From assembly GCF_023156585.1 (NCBI RefSeq), contig NZ_JALNMI010000001.1, forward strand, positions 248,001-312,000: a stretch of DNA of 64,000 bases. The letters run 5' to 3'. The notes below the pieces were generated by a model. It did not search any database, was not told the DNA's origin, and saw only the letters and a list, made by a program, of their open reading frames with translations. Shown here piece by piece: positions 52,366 through 61,048 of this stretch. Source of the DNA: Subsaxibacter sp. CAU 1640. Lineage in GTDB: Bacteria; Bacteroidota; Bacteroidia; Flavobacteriales; Flavobacteriaceae. The position numbers and the translations under genes are program-made. The number at the start of each line of letters is the position of its first letter. Positions within the stretch are counted from its first letter, which is position 1.

Positions 52366-52559
52366 CTTGACTGTTTTGGGGGTTGTAGTTAGGTATCTGT
52401 GATGTGCAGTGACCGATGTGGACATTGTGATGACTGATGCCCCTAGAGCAGCTAGCCGACAACGGTTAATCTTTTCCTAAATCCGCGTTAACAACTCTTA
52501 AAACCATTGACTTGCGCTGATCCTTTAGTTATCTTATGGTAAATTAAAATCATACCATT

Positions 52560-52955
52560 ATGAAAACTATAAAAATACTCTTCACATTTACTTTACTATT
52601 CACTTTTTCTGTTGCACATGCGCAGTTTCCCAAAACGGAATCGGACAGAGGCAATGTGGCCTACCAAGCAGACCAACTCACGGAACGCTACAACAGTCAA
52701 TTGGCGCTGACGGGTGTGCAACTGCCGCTGTTTAAGGAAGTGGTGGAAAAATACATCAAACTGGCGGATGATGCCAAAGCCCGATTAGACGGCAAAGCTG
52801 AACTGGATGCGCTTGTAGAATTGCAAGCCAGAGAAACCCTCCAAATGAACGACATCTTGACGCAGCCGCAATACCGACTTTACAAAAAACTGAAGTATGA
52901 CTATCAACCTTTGAAAGTCGTTGATCCAAAAGACGTGAAGAAGGGCGACCAATAG
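52560..52955 (+). CDS. Small secreted helical protein of unknown function
   Basis: A 131-residue protein with a signal peptide (MKTIKILFTFTLLFTFSVAHA). The mature part is helical with Glu/Leu/Lys, and the ALTGVQLPLFKEVVEKYIK and ALVELQARETLQMNDILTQ segments resemble Spy/CpxP-like LTXXQ repeats of periplasmic chaperones. This resemblance is weak, and I would not assign a function. It lies between the minisatellite and the OYE gene. Confidence 0.65.
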   Translation: MKTIKILFTFTLLFTFSVAHAQFPKTESDRGNVAYQADQLTERYNSQLALTGVQLPLFKEVVEKYIKLADDAKARLDGKAELDALVELQARETLQMNDILTQPQYRLYKKLKYDYQPLKVVDPKDVKKGDQ

Positions 52956-53051
52956 TCACGGTGCCTTCGCCATAAGAGTCAAGCCTTACTCGTTTAGAGT
53001 CAAGGATACCTATGTAAAATTCTGAAATTTAATCTCTCAAACAATCATCTT

Positions 53052-54173
53052 ATGAAAAAACAACCCCTCTTGGAACCATTCGACCTGAATGGTTTACCAT
53101 TACAAAATAGAATCGTCATGGCACCGATGACACGTAGTCGTGCCGCCAATAAGGACAAAGCACCCACTGAAGACCTCCATGTGCCGTACTATACACAGCG
53201 CGCCACGGCTGGCCTCATCATTACCGAAGGCTCGCAAGTGTCTGAACAAGCCGTGGGCTACATCAATACCCCTGGCATCCACTCGCAAGCGCAGGTGGAA
53301 GGCTGGAAAAAGGTGACGCAATCGGTACACGATGCCGGTGGAAAGATCTTTATACAGCTGTGGCACGTAGGCAGAATGTCGCATCCTGATTTTCACGATG
53401 GGGAGTTGCCTGTGGCGCCATCGGCCATCAATCCGCATGCGAAGTCCTACACGCCTGACGGCTTTAAGGACACTGTGACGCCAAAGGCCATGACGCTGGA
53501 AGAGATTAAAATTACTGTGAACGACTTTAAACAGGCTGCCAAGAATGCGGTGGATGCAGGCTTTGACGGGGTGGAGATCCATTCTTCCAATGGGTATCTG
53601 TTTCATCAGTTCTTTAATGGCACGAGCAACCATCGTGAGGACGAGTATGGCGGCAGCATTGAAAACCGCGCACGTTTTTTCTTTGAAGTGCTCGATGCCA
53701 TTAAGCAGGTGATACCGCAAGAGCGTATTGGGGCACGATTTAACCCGAGTCTGCATAATATCTTCGGAATGACGATGGATGAAGACACCATTCCTACCTT
53801 TGATTATATCATCAAGCGACTGTCGGACGAGTATGATTTGGCATACATTCACCTTTCGGAACCCTTCAATGATGTGTCGGACGTGGAATTTGCCGAGCCA
53901 CACATTGCGAAGCGTTACAGACCGATGTACAAGGGTACGTTGATGATCAATTCTGGCTTTGACCAAGATAGTGGTAACAAGGTGATAGAAGACGGCGATG
54001 CTGATTTGGTAGCCTTTGCGAAATTATACATTTCCAATCCTGATTTGGTGGGACGTTTTAGAGAAAACGTCGCCACAGCGCAATGGGACACGGATACCTT
54101 TTATACGCCAGGACCTGAAGGTTATATTACCTATGAAGCCAAAACGCGGGAGTTGCTGCCTGATGGGGAGTAG
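53052..54173 (+). CDS. Alkene reductase, Old Yellow Enzyme family
   Basis: A 373-residue FMN-dependent enzyme that reduces alpha,beta-unsaturated carbonyls, nitroesters or similar with NAD(P)H. The N-terminus (LLEPFDLNGLPLQNRIVMAPMTRSRA) and the catalytic region VEIHSSNGYLFHQF are typical of NemA/OYE. Length is normal. A terminator (54256-54290) lies downstream. It is monocistronic. Confidence 0.93.
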   Translation: MKKQPLLEPFDLNGLPLQNRIVMAPMTRSRAANKDKAPTEDLHVPYYTQRATAGLIITEGSQVSEQAVGYINTPGIHSQAQVEGWKKVTQSVHDAGGKIFIQLWHVGRMSHPDFHDGELPVAPSAINPHAKSYTPDGFKDTVTPKAMTLEEIKITVNDFKQAAKNAVDAGFDGVEIHSSNGYLFHQFFNGTSNHREDEYGGSIENRARFFFEVLDAIKQVIPQERIGARFNPSLHNIFGMTMDEDTIPTFDYIIKRLSDEYDLAYIHLSEPFNDVSDVEFAEPHIAKRYRPMYKGTLMINSGFDQDSGNKVIEDGDADLVAFAKLYISNPDLVGRFRENVATAQWDTDTFYTPGPEGYITYEAKTRELLPDGE

Positions 54174-54255
54174 GCTTAAACGATTTGGCATATGAGCGCA
54201 TTGTGCAATCAGTAGAAAGAAACCTTTTTTTTGCCAATTACAAATCTATAAATAC

Positions 54256-54290
54256 AAAAGACAGCGGTGTTTTGCTACACGCTGTCTTTT
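54256..54290 (+). terminator. Terminator after the OYE gene
   Basis: Stem AAAAGACAGCG/CGCTGTCTTTT, with TGT/ACA extending it, followed by T. It lies about 80 bp after the stop codon and can also serve the convergent TonB receptor. Confidence 0.8.
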
Positions 54291-54346
54291 GCTGTTTTAG
54301 TAAGCCCTCTGCCGAGTGTAACGACAGATTTTCGGATGGTGGTGAC

Positions 54347-56575
54347 TTAAAACTTGAGTGTCACGCCCAATAAGAAATTAGTCGTTGCCTGCGGGTAATA
54401 CCCAGTTCCTTCAATAGTGGTGATGGTGCCTGGCTCGGAAAAATCATCATCATAGGTGTAATAGTAACCGTTTGACACGTACTTCTCGTTGAAAATGTTG
54501 TTCACCAAGCCCGTAAACACGATGGATTTAAAGAGTTTGTTGGTGTTCCATTCGTAGGTGATGTTCAAATCATTCACCAAATAGCTGTCCAACTTGGAGA
54601 TGGCGCTCTCTGTGTTGCTCATAAACTGCTCCCCGACGTACTTGCTCAAGAAAGCGATTTGAAAGTTTTCCTTTGGTTGAAAGATGAGGGCGTTGGCTGC
54701 CACCACTTCGGGCGAAAAGGAGATGTCGGTCTTGCCAAGGTTGACCAATGCGCCATCCAAAGGCACGATGGTTTCCTTGTTTTTGTTGGAGCTCAAGGTC
54801 AGATTGGGCCTCAAGGCAAACGTCTTGGTGAGTTTGATGCCCGCTTCGAGTTCGAGACCAAGGCGGTAGCTTTCGCCGCTATTGGTACGCACCGGGTTGC
54901 CCACACCGTCCACAGCACCCGTAAGCACCAGCTGTTCATTATAATGCATATAGTACACATTGCTGTTAAAGGTGAACTTGTCCGAAGTATGCCTCCACCC
55001 TAACTCAAAATCGTTGAGTTGCTCGGGCTTTACGGTGGCGTTGTTTTCAAAATCGTCGCGATTAGGCTCACGATTGGCGCGTGCATAAGAGAAATAGACG
55101 TTGTTTTTGTTGTTCAACTCATAGGTAATCCCAGCCTTTGGATTGAAGAAACTATAGTTTTCATCAATCTCCAAAGGAATCCTGTCCGAGTTCAACCCAG
55201 TCGTGCGATAATCTACCAAACGCAGCTGCAAGTCGCCATACAAGCTCACTTTGTCATTCAAACGGTAGGTGGCTTTTGTAAAAACGTTGAAATCTTTCTT
55301 CTTGCCGACGCCCTCATAATATCGGTCGCCCGTTTCACTATCGCTGGCGAAGCGCGCCCAGATGATTTCGCCAAAGTGGTCACCGATGTACGAACTGTAC
55401 GAGCCACCAAAGGTGAGGTTGAGCTCGTTGTTTTTGTAATTAGCACTGGCATTTGCCACGTAAAAGTCGTTATCGAGCCAACGACGGCGAATCAAATCGG
55501 TACTGCTGATGGTTTCGCCACCAATGTCGATGGGTGTTAAGTCGTAATCGGCAAAATCCTCGTCCTCACGGTACTGCTCGAAGAAGCCACGGCCGTAGGT
55601 GTAGTTCAACGCAAGGTTAGTCGACCAACGATTGTTGAGTTTTTCATTCCAGAGGAATTGGTAATGGTCCTGTTTATAGTCATCGACCTCATTGTCGTGA
55701 AAACGCACGTTGCCATTTTCATCCGTATAGATACCCGAAGGGTTGAAGGTTCTGTCATTAGCCAAGGTCTCGGCATCAATGCCATTCCACGCCTGATACG
55801 TCAACTCCGACCCACCAAAAGTAATGGCCTTGATGAGGGTATTGTCATCAACATACGATGCTTGAAGGAAATACGACTTTAAGTTGGCGCTTGCCCTATC
55901 GATATAGCCATCTGATTGAATGTTGGAAAGACGACCAGCGATTTCTATGTGGTCATTAAGCAGCCCCGTACTGAATTTGACGGTGTGTTTACGCGTGTTG
56001 AAGCTCCCGAAGCTGTTGGCGATTTCGCCAGACGCCTCCTTGGATACTGCATCTGTAAGAACGTTAACACTGGCACCGAACGCCCCAGCACCATTGGTAG
56101 ACGTACCGACACCACGCTGCAACTGAAGGCTCTCCACGGACGATGCGAAGTCTCCGAGATTGACCCAGAAAGTTCCGAGCGACTCCGCATCGTTATACGG
56201 AATGCCGTTGATGGTGATGTTGGTGGATTGGGCATTGATACCACGCACACGGATGCCCGTGTAGCCCACCCCTGCGCCTGCATCGGTAGTCGTCACCACT
56301 GAAGGCAAGTAATTGAGGAGGATGGGAATGTCCTGCCCGAGGTTGCGCTTCTCAAGGTCTTTTTTAGTGACGTTTGAGTGCGTGATGGGCGAGGTTGCGT
56401 CCACCCTTACGGATTTGACGAGGACCTCATCGAGCGTTTCGACTTTTGTGGAGTCTTGTTGCGTTTCTTGGGCAACGCCAGAGAAGGCTGCCAGCGACAA
56501 AAGCACTACTGAAACTTTTGTACGAGCTTCCTGCCTGCGCAGGAATTGAGCAAATTGTGAAAAATTGTTTTTCAT
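54347..56575 (-). CDS. TonB-dependent receptor, probable thiamine/TPP-family transporter
   Basis: A 742-residue outer-membrane receptor with signal peptide, a TonB box-like TLDEVLVKS, a plug domain (LNYLPSVVTTTDAGAGVGYTG, then VRGINAQSTNITINGIPYND) and a beta-barrel that ends in ...FLLGVTLKF. A TPP riboswitch precedes it (56673-56757), which indicates repression when thiamine diphosphate is plentiful. Together with the thiamine-binding protein and PnuT nearby, a role in thiamine or precursor import through the outer membrane is the best inference. No siderophore-specific domain is seen. Confidence 0.9.
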   Translation of the reverse strand: MKNNFSQFAQFLRRQEARTKVSVVLLSLAAFSGVAQETQQDSTKVETLDEVLVKSVRVDATSPITHSNVTKKDLEKRNLGQDIPILLNYLPSVVTTTDAGAGVGYTGIRVRGINAQSTNITINGIPYNDAESLGTFWVNLGDFASSVESLQLQRGVGTSTNGAGAFGASVNVLTDAVSKEASGEIANSFGSFNTRKHTVKFSTGLLNDHIEIAGRLSNIQSDGYIDRASANLKSYFLQASYVDDNTLIKAITFGGSELTYQAWNGIDAETLANDRTFNPSGIYTDENGNVRFHDNEVDDYKQDHYQFLWNEKLNNRWSTNLALNYTYGRGFFEQYREDEDFADYDLTPIDIGGETISSTDLIRRRWLDNDFYVANASANYKNNELNLTFGGSYSSYIGDHFGEIIWARFASDSETGDRYYEGVGKKKDFNVFTKATYRLNDKVSLYGDLQLRLVDYRTTGLNSDRIPLEIDENYSFFNPKAGITYELNNKNNVYFSYARANREPNRDDFENNATVKPEQLNDFELGWRHTSDKFTFNSNVYYMHYNEQLVLTGAVDGVGNPVRTNSGESYRLGLELEAGIKLTKTFALRPNLTLSSNKNKETIVPLDGALVNLGKTDISFSPEVVAANALIFQPKENFQIAFLSKYVGEQFMSNTESAISKLDSYLVNDLNITYEWNTNKLFKSIVFTGLVNNIFNEKYVSNGYYYTYDDDFSEPGTITTIEGTGYYPQATTNFLLGVTLKF

Positions 56576-56672
56576 CCGAAAAAATAAATTTAATCGAATA
56601 AAAAGAGGTCATTATTCTTTGTTAATAAATGATTTATGTACTGAATTAAAGACTACGCATGGCTTCGTCCTT

Positions 56673-56757
56673 AATTCACAATCCCTAAACAGCATTACCT
56701 GTTCTAGGTTCATTGGGTATGATCTCAGCCGATATTAGGCACCCCTTTTTTGAGAAC
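56673..56757 (-). ncRNA. TPP riboswitch (THI element)
   Basis: On the minus strand the conserved blocks are GGGGTGCC, then GGCTGAGATCATACCC, GAACCT, ACAGGTAATGCTG and TTAGGGA, in the order of the thiamine-diphosphate aptamer. P1 may be extended by TTCTCAA/TTGTGAA (one mismatch). Downstream an 11-bp stem, GAATTAAGGAC/GTCTTTAATTC (one G-T pair), can form and shares GAATT with P1, so it may be the expression platform. It lies about 100 bp upstream of the TonB receptor gene and controls it. Confidence 0.95.
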
Positions 56758-56761
56758 GCTG

Positions 56762-56769
56762 CAAAGGTA
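56762..56769 (-). promoter_or_regulatory. -7 promoter box for the riboswitch-receptor transcript
   Basis: TACCTTTG on the minus strand matches TAnnTTTG. The predicted start near 56755 is right at the aptamer's 5' side. No clear -33 TTG is visible. Confidence 0.55.
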
Positions 56770-56849
56770 ATTAATGATGAAGAATTAATTAGGAATAATT
56801 GATGATTTTTTTGTGATGCCACTGCCAACTACCACTGCACACTGGACAC

Positions 56850-57257
56850 TTACTCTATTTCAGGTGGTTTGCGATTGGCTTTCTTTTCGGAAGTTTGGCG
56901 TTTTGCCTTGAGTCGTTTTTTGACGACGGCTTTTGGGACTTTGGTGGCCTTGCGTTCTTTGGGAACAACGAGTCCTTCTTCGAGCAACTCAAAAAAACGC
57001 TTGATGACGAGCTCCTTGTTTTTATGTTGGCTGCGGCTTTCATCGCATTGCATCAGTAAGAGGTTGTCTTTAGTAAGTCGATGGCTGATGTTGGTTTTGA
57101 GACGCTCTTTTTCCTCGTCCGAAAGTCCGTTGGATGCTTCAAGATTGAAGGTCAACTCCACCTTTGAAGAGACTTTATTGACCTTCTGCCCACCTGCACC
57201 AGAACTTCTGACGGCCTTGAACTGCAACTCGTTATTCAGTACCTCAACATCCATCAA
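56850..57257 (-). CDS. arfB: Alternative ribosome-rescue aminoacyl-tRNA hydrolase ArfB-like
   Basis: A 135-residue release-factor-like peptidyl-tRNA hydrolase. It has the catalytic GGQ in SSGAGGQKVNKVSSKVEL and a Lys/Arg-rich C-terminal tail that enters the mRNA channel in the ArfB (YaeJ) family. It releases peptides from stalled ribosomes lacking a stop codon. It overlaps the DUF4301 start by 4 bp and is the last gene of its operon. Confidence 0.92.
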   Translation of the reverse strand: MMDVEVLNNELQFKAVRSSGAGGQKVNKVSSKVELTFNLEASNGLSDEEKERLKTNISHRLTKDNLLLMQCDESRSQHKNKELVIKRFFELLEEGLVVPKERKATKVPKAVVKKRLKAKRQTSEKKANRKPPEIE

Positions 57258-58819
57258 CGTTTGATTTGATGTGTGGTTTTTAGTAAATCGGTGACGGTCT
57301 TGACAGGGTTGAAGGTAATCAATGGCACCTCAACGAAGATGCTGTTCCAGTTGGCCATACTGCCATTCCACAGTCCAGGGAGTTCCAACGCCTTTAGGTC
57401 CTTCCCTACCTTTGTTTTCATCGTAATAAACGAAGTTTTAGGGTCAGAGTATTTCTTAAGGTTGAACTTCTCTCCTTTATAATTCCGAACGCTGCACACC
57501 AAATCCACCGGATTGAAATGCGTAGCATTTTTCAGAATCTCTTTTTGACTCTTGCTTTTTTTATCAATCTGTGCCGACTCAACAATTTGCAGGGAAATGT
57601 TTCCGCTTTCCTCCTTAATCCAAAACGGACCACCACCAGGCTCACCTTCGTTCTTTACCATTCCGCAGACACGAATAGGGCGGTTCAGTTTTTCCTGAAG
57701 GTATTCAATTTGATATTTCTTTGAATACTTTTCAAACTCGTGGCTGACTTTTACATTCAAACGTTGCACGAGGAATTCGGCAATCTCGAGGATTTTTTCA
57801 TCGGTGATGTTTGCTTCGTCAAGCGACCTTAAATGGTTGAAGCTTTGTTCTTGCAACTCTAGCAACATTCCTCCCAACACTTTTTTATACGTTGCCACAT
57901 CCTGCTCATAATTAAACACTACGACGTTGTCTATATTTTTGATGAAGATGATATCTGCATCAAGGTCGTTGAGGTTTTCCAACAAGGCGCCGTGACCAGA
58001 CGGACGGAAGACCAAGCGACCATCCTCACCTCTGAATGGTTCGTCTTTTGGAGTTACTGCAATGGTATCGGTAGATTCCTTTTGAAATGAAAAGCTGATA
58101 TCGAAACGTGTTTTTGTTTTACGCTCTACGATGTCTTCAATTCGTTTAAATTCATCATCAAAAATGTCCTGATATTTTTCGGAAATGGTGAAATGTAGCT
58201 TTGCTTCACCATTGCTTGATGCATAGAATGACGATTCAAACAAATGCTCTTCAAACGCCGTTGCAATGTGGCTTTTATATTTGTGAAATGGCAACAATCC
58301 CTTCGGATAGAAGCCGTAATTCAGTTTGTCCTGGTCGAGCATCGTCTTTACAAAGATGTAACGTTGCTTGTCGATGGTCATCGCTGCATACTCTGGATAG
58401 TGTTTTTCGATTTCTTTCAGCACCAACTCATAAAACGGCAACTTTTCAAGCCCAACAAAGAAAAGTGACAAATCTAAATCCTTGTTCTTATTAATGAAGG
58501 AGTTGATTGTTTCTTCATCTGGGTTATAATCATCTGCAAAACCAAACAAGGTTTTGAACATACGCGTGGCTGCACCAGAAGCTGGCACAAATTTTATCAT
58601 CGAAATGGCATCGCGTTTGGTGTCATAATGATTGATGAAATGCTGCTTCTTCTCGTCGGATAGCTTTTTAATGCCATTGATGTCATCATCAATCGTTGCC
58701 GCGGCTTTGAGGTTGATAGGCGGAAGCCCTGTTTTGAAAAGTTCGATTTGCTTCTGGACTTTCTTAACAGTCAATCCTTTTTGCTCTATCTGTTGTATAT
58801 CTTCTTCTGTAAATTTCAC
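57254..58819 (-). CDS. DUF4301 family protein
   Basis: A 521-residue protein that matches DUF4301 of flavobacteria. The segment MIKFVPASGAATRMFKTLF resembles the glycine-rich loop of nucleotidyltransferases (GxxTRM), and GEPGGGPFWIKEESG and SFQKESTDTIAV are further marks. An activity on sugar nucleotides is possible but unproven. Its start overlaps the end of the NadR-like gene by 4 bp (ATGA). Confidence 0.85.
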   Translation of the reverse strand: MKFTEEDIQQIEQKGLTVKKVQKQIELFKTGLPPINLKAAATIDDDINGIKKLSDEKKQHFINHYDTKRDAISMIKFVPASGAATRMFKTLFGFADDYNPDEETINSFINKNKDLDLSLFFVGLEKLPFYELVLKEIEKHYPEYAAMTIDKQRYIFVKTMLDQDKLNYGFYPKGLLPFHKYKSHIATAFEEHLFESSFYASSNGEAKLHFTISEKYQDIFDDEFKRIEDIVERKTKTRFDISFSFQKESTDTIAVTPKDEPFRGEDGRLVFRPSGHGALLENLNDLDADIIFIKNIDNVVVFNYEQDVATYKKVLGGMLLELQEQSFNHLRSLDEANITDEKILEIAEFLVQRLNVKVSHEFEKYSKKYQIEYLQEKLNRPIRVCGMVKNEGEPGGGPFWIKEESGNISLQIVESAQIDKKSKSQKEILKNATHFNPVDLVCSVRNYKGEKFNLKKYSDPKTSFITMKTKVGKDLKALELPGLWNGSMANWNSIFVEVPLITFNPVKTVTDLLKTTHQIKR

Positions 58820-59367
58820 TGTTTCTTTATTAAATCGTTTACAAAACCTATTGCTTTCTCCAGTCGTTCATCATCATTGCCACTAATGACTTGATAGGGT
58901 TTGTTATACCTTTTGAGCGTGTTCTCAAAGATATTGAATTGTTCGTGACGGCCTTCGGGCTTATCGCGAATGTTGTCTGCCACCCAAGGCAAATCGACAT
59001 TTGTCAGTAAATATAAATCACAAGTTTTACGCTGCGCAAAATCTTCGAGTTGCGGTGGACAATATCCGTCGTAATACATTTCGGAATATACTTTGGTTTC
59101 AAGCAAATCGGTATCGCAAAAGAGAATTTTATTAGCTTTTGTGATAAGTTCTGTTTCCAATTTGAGTTGGCCATTGGCGATTTCCACGACATCGTCTTGC
59201 GTGAGTTCTTTTCCGCATAGCAATTGCATTTCGGCATAGATGCGCGAGTACTCTGGAACGAAAACCGTGTTGTACTGCTGCGCCAGTTGTTGCGCCAGCA
59301 TCGATTTTCCGGTGGATTCAGGACCAAAAAGGACAATTTTCAGGATGTCTGTATGCTTTTTTTCCAT
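58816..59367 (-). CDS. NadR-like P-loop kinase, possibly for thiamine or ribosylnicotinamide
   Basis: A 183-residue P-loop ATPase/kinase with LFGPESTGKSMLAQQLAQQ (Walker A GPESTGKS). It resembles the kinase half of NadR (ribosylnicotinamide kinase) and stand-alone thiamine/nicotinamide-riboside kinase-like proteins. Coupled to the PnuC/PnuT gene (28-bp overlap), it probably phosphorylates the imported substrate to trap it. With a TPP-controlled receptor and thiamine-binding protein beside it, thiamine is more likely than nicotinamide riboside, but not proven. Confidence 0.82.
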   Translation of the reverse strand: MEKKHTDILKIVLFGPESTGKSMLAQQLAQQYNTVFVPEYSRIYAEMQLLCGKELTQDDVVEIANGQLKLETELITKANKILFCDTDLLETKVYSEMYYDGYCPPQLEDFAQRKTCDLYLLTNVDLPWVADNIRDKPEGRHEQFNIFENTLKRYNKPYQVISGNDDERLEKAIGFVNDLIKKQ

Positions 59368-59960
59368 TCAATGTAGCCTAGGATTGCCAAAATAGTAAAA
59401 AATAAATACTGAAGCGACAAAATGCCCAATCCTCTGTAAGCATAGAGTGGAATGGTGATGAGGTCGGCGACAATCCACAGCGTCCAGTTCTCGATTTTTT
59501 TGTTGGCCATATACCACATCGCCGTAAAGAACAAACCTGATGTGAAGATGTCGATGTAATTGGCTATTTCAATCGTGTCGTTGTAAATTCGGTAGACGAT
59601 GTATGTGAAAAGCATTGTCACTAAAAACATTCCGACACCGATGAGTTTCTCTTTGAAGTTTGTTCTTGAAATAGGCACAACAGTTTCTCCGTCTTTCTTT
59701 CTGGACCAATTCCACCAACCATAAATACTCATAATCGAGAAGTAAAAATTCAAAATCATATCGCCCAAATAGCCTGCGATGTAGAGCAAATAGACCGTAA
59801 TGACCGTTGCAATCAAACCTGTTGGATACACTAAAATGTTCTCTTTTTTTGCAAACCAAACGCTCATTATTCCGAAGATGAAAGCGATGGCCTCGAGAAC
59901 GATTAGGTACGTTGGTGTGGAGCGATACGGCTCAAGGAAAAACTCAAAAATGTGGTTCAT
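59340..59960 (-). CDS. pnuC: PnuC/PnuT-family vitamin transporter
   Basis: A 206-residue inner-membrane protein with about seven hydrophobic segments. The IYGWWNWSRK motif (near 79-88) is typical of PnuC-type facilitators of nicotinamide riboside, riboflavin (PnuX) or thiamine (PnuT). The TPP riboswitch at the neighbouring receptor and the thiamine-binding protein make PnuT the likelier identity. It overlaps the thiamine-binding gene by 17 bp and the NadR-like gene by 28 bp. Confidence 0.85.
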   Translation of the reverse strand: MNHIFEFFLEPYRSTPTYLIVLEAIAFIFGIMSVWFAKKENILVYPTGLIATVITVYLLYIAGYLGDMILNFYFSIMSIYGWWNWSRKKDGETVVPISRTNFKEKLIGVGMFLVTMLFTYIVYRIYNDTIEIANYIDIFTSGLFFTAMWYMANKKIENWTLWIVADLITIPLYAYRGLGILSLQYLFFTILAILGYIEWKKSIQTS

Positions 59961-60204
59961 AATCGTGTCGGTCCGATTTGACGATTTTCATATAGAGCAA
60001 TCCACGTTCGATAAGTTCAAATGCTTCCTTTATTTCCACGGTTAAGATTCTCATGACGTCATCATAGTCGCCATACACTTGTGTACTCAAAGGATTTTCC
60101 ATAACCTTCAAGCCAGACAGACGCAGTTTTTTTATGAAGTGAATGATGCTAGGTTCGTAGTCATCGTGTAAAGGTGTTAAGGTTAATTCTACGGATATTT
60201 TCAT
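59944..60204 (-). CDS. Thiamine-binding protein (MTH1187/YkoF family)
   Basis: An 86-residue protein matching the Thiamine_BP family (MTH1187/YkoF type; SVELTLTPLHDDYEPSIIHFI, GLKVMENPLSTQVYGDYDDV). Family members bind thiamine or related pyrimidines in the cytoplasm. It starts 18 bp after the PcrB gene and overlaps the PnuT gene by 17 bp. This positions it in one operon with the transporter and kinase. Confidence 0.88.
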   Translation of the reverse strand: MKISVELTLTPLHDDYEPSIIHFIKKLRLSGLKVMENPLSTQVYGDYDDVMRILTVEIKEAFELIERGLLYMKIVKSDRHDYEPHF

Positions 60205-60222
60205 ATGATTAGATTTGAGATT

Positions 60223-61002
60223 CTAGATGTTTGATTTTACATAGTATGTTTTTGTAGGAGCTGATTTATCGGTCTTTTGCAGTTCAAGGAAAAAATCTTC
60301 ATTCTCTTCAAAAGCTGTACCGATGACCACCATATCTGCTCCTGAATCATAAGCATTTTCCAATTGCTTTTTGGTTTTGATGCCTCCTCCGACAATCAAC
60401 GGAATTGAAATATTTGCTTTTACCTGCGAGACAATCTCTGACGACACCGAATGTAAGGCACCACTTCCCGCTTCAAGATAGATGAGTTTCATTCCCAATA
60501 ACTCGCCTGCTTTTGCTGTGTCAATGATTTGTTGAACATCTGTTCGCGGCATCGGTTTTGTGTTGGTGACTGTCTGCACAGACGTTTCCTTACCGTTCTC
60601 TATCAGAATGTAACCTGTTGGGATGACTTCTAGGTTCGTGTGCTTCAACTTTGAAACCGCTTCGACGTGTTTTCCTATCAAATACTCTGGATTTCGTCCA
60701 GAAATCAAGGATAAAAACAACAACACATCTGCTTTATCTGTGATTTGGGTGACATCGCCTGGGAATAGAAAAATTGGCAACGAAGTATGTTTCTTGATTT
60801 CGGAAACCAAAAGGCCTGTATCGTGCTCATCAACCGTACTTCCTCCCACGAAAATGTGCGTGGCAATGGTGTCATTGACTTTTGAGAGGAAATTTGAAGC
60901 GTTTTCTAACTTCATCTTTTCTGGGTCAATCAATATGGCCAGAAGTCGTTTTCCTATTGAAACTGAATTTATAATATCTTGATGAAATTCTTTTTGAGCC
61001 AC
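60223..61002 (-). CDS. pcrB: Heptaprenylglyceryl/geranylgeranylglyceryl phosphate synthase PcrB
   Basis: A 259-residue TIM-barrel prenyltransferase. It links a prenyl diphosphate to glycerol-1-phosphate in an ether bond. The motifs LLAILIDPEKM, FVGGSTVDEHDT and IPLIVGGGIKTKKQLENAYDSGADMVVIGTA are diagnostic of PcrB/GGGPS. In flavobacteria the family is common, although the product in this clade is less well defined. It follows the PPTase gene by 46 bp. Confidence 0.92.
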   Translation of the reverse strand: MAQKEFHQDIINSVSIGKRLLAILIDPEKMKLENASNFLSKVNDTIATHIFVGGSTVDEHDTGLLVSEIKKHTSLPIFLFPGDVTQITDKADVLLFLSLISGRNPEYLIGKHVEAVSKLKHTNLEVIPTGYILIENGKETSVQTVTNTKPMPRTDVQQIIDTAKAGELLGMKLIYLEAGSGALHSVSSEIVSQVKANISIPLIVGGGIKTKKQLENAYDSGADMVVIGTAFEENEDFFLELQKTDKSAPTKTYYVKSNI

Positions 61003-61048
61003 GAATTCACGAATGTTTTTCTTATAATTGATGCCTTACTTTTCAAAC

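Noticed and set aside
51964-52462. Three overlapping minus-strand frames of 112-155 residues
   Set aside because: They arise because a 21-bp tandem repeat lacks stop codons in all three frames; none has a signal peptide or plausible composition.
53100-53966. 288-residue minus-strand frame opposite the OYE gene
   Set aside because: Antisense shadow of a conserved, well-supported gene; no recognisable domain.
54350-54372. TCACGCCCAA near the receptor 3' end as a third REP copy
   Set aside because: The match is short and coding (it encodes the GVTLKF C-terminus of the receptor); the other repeat blocks are absent.
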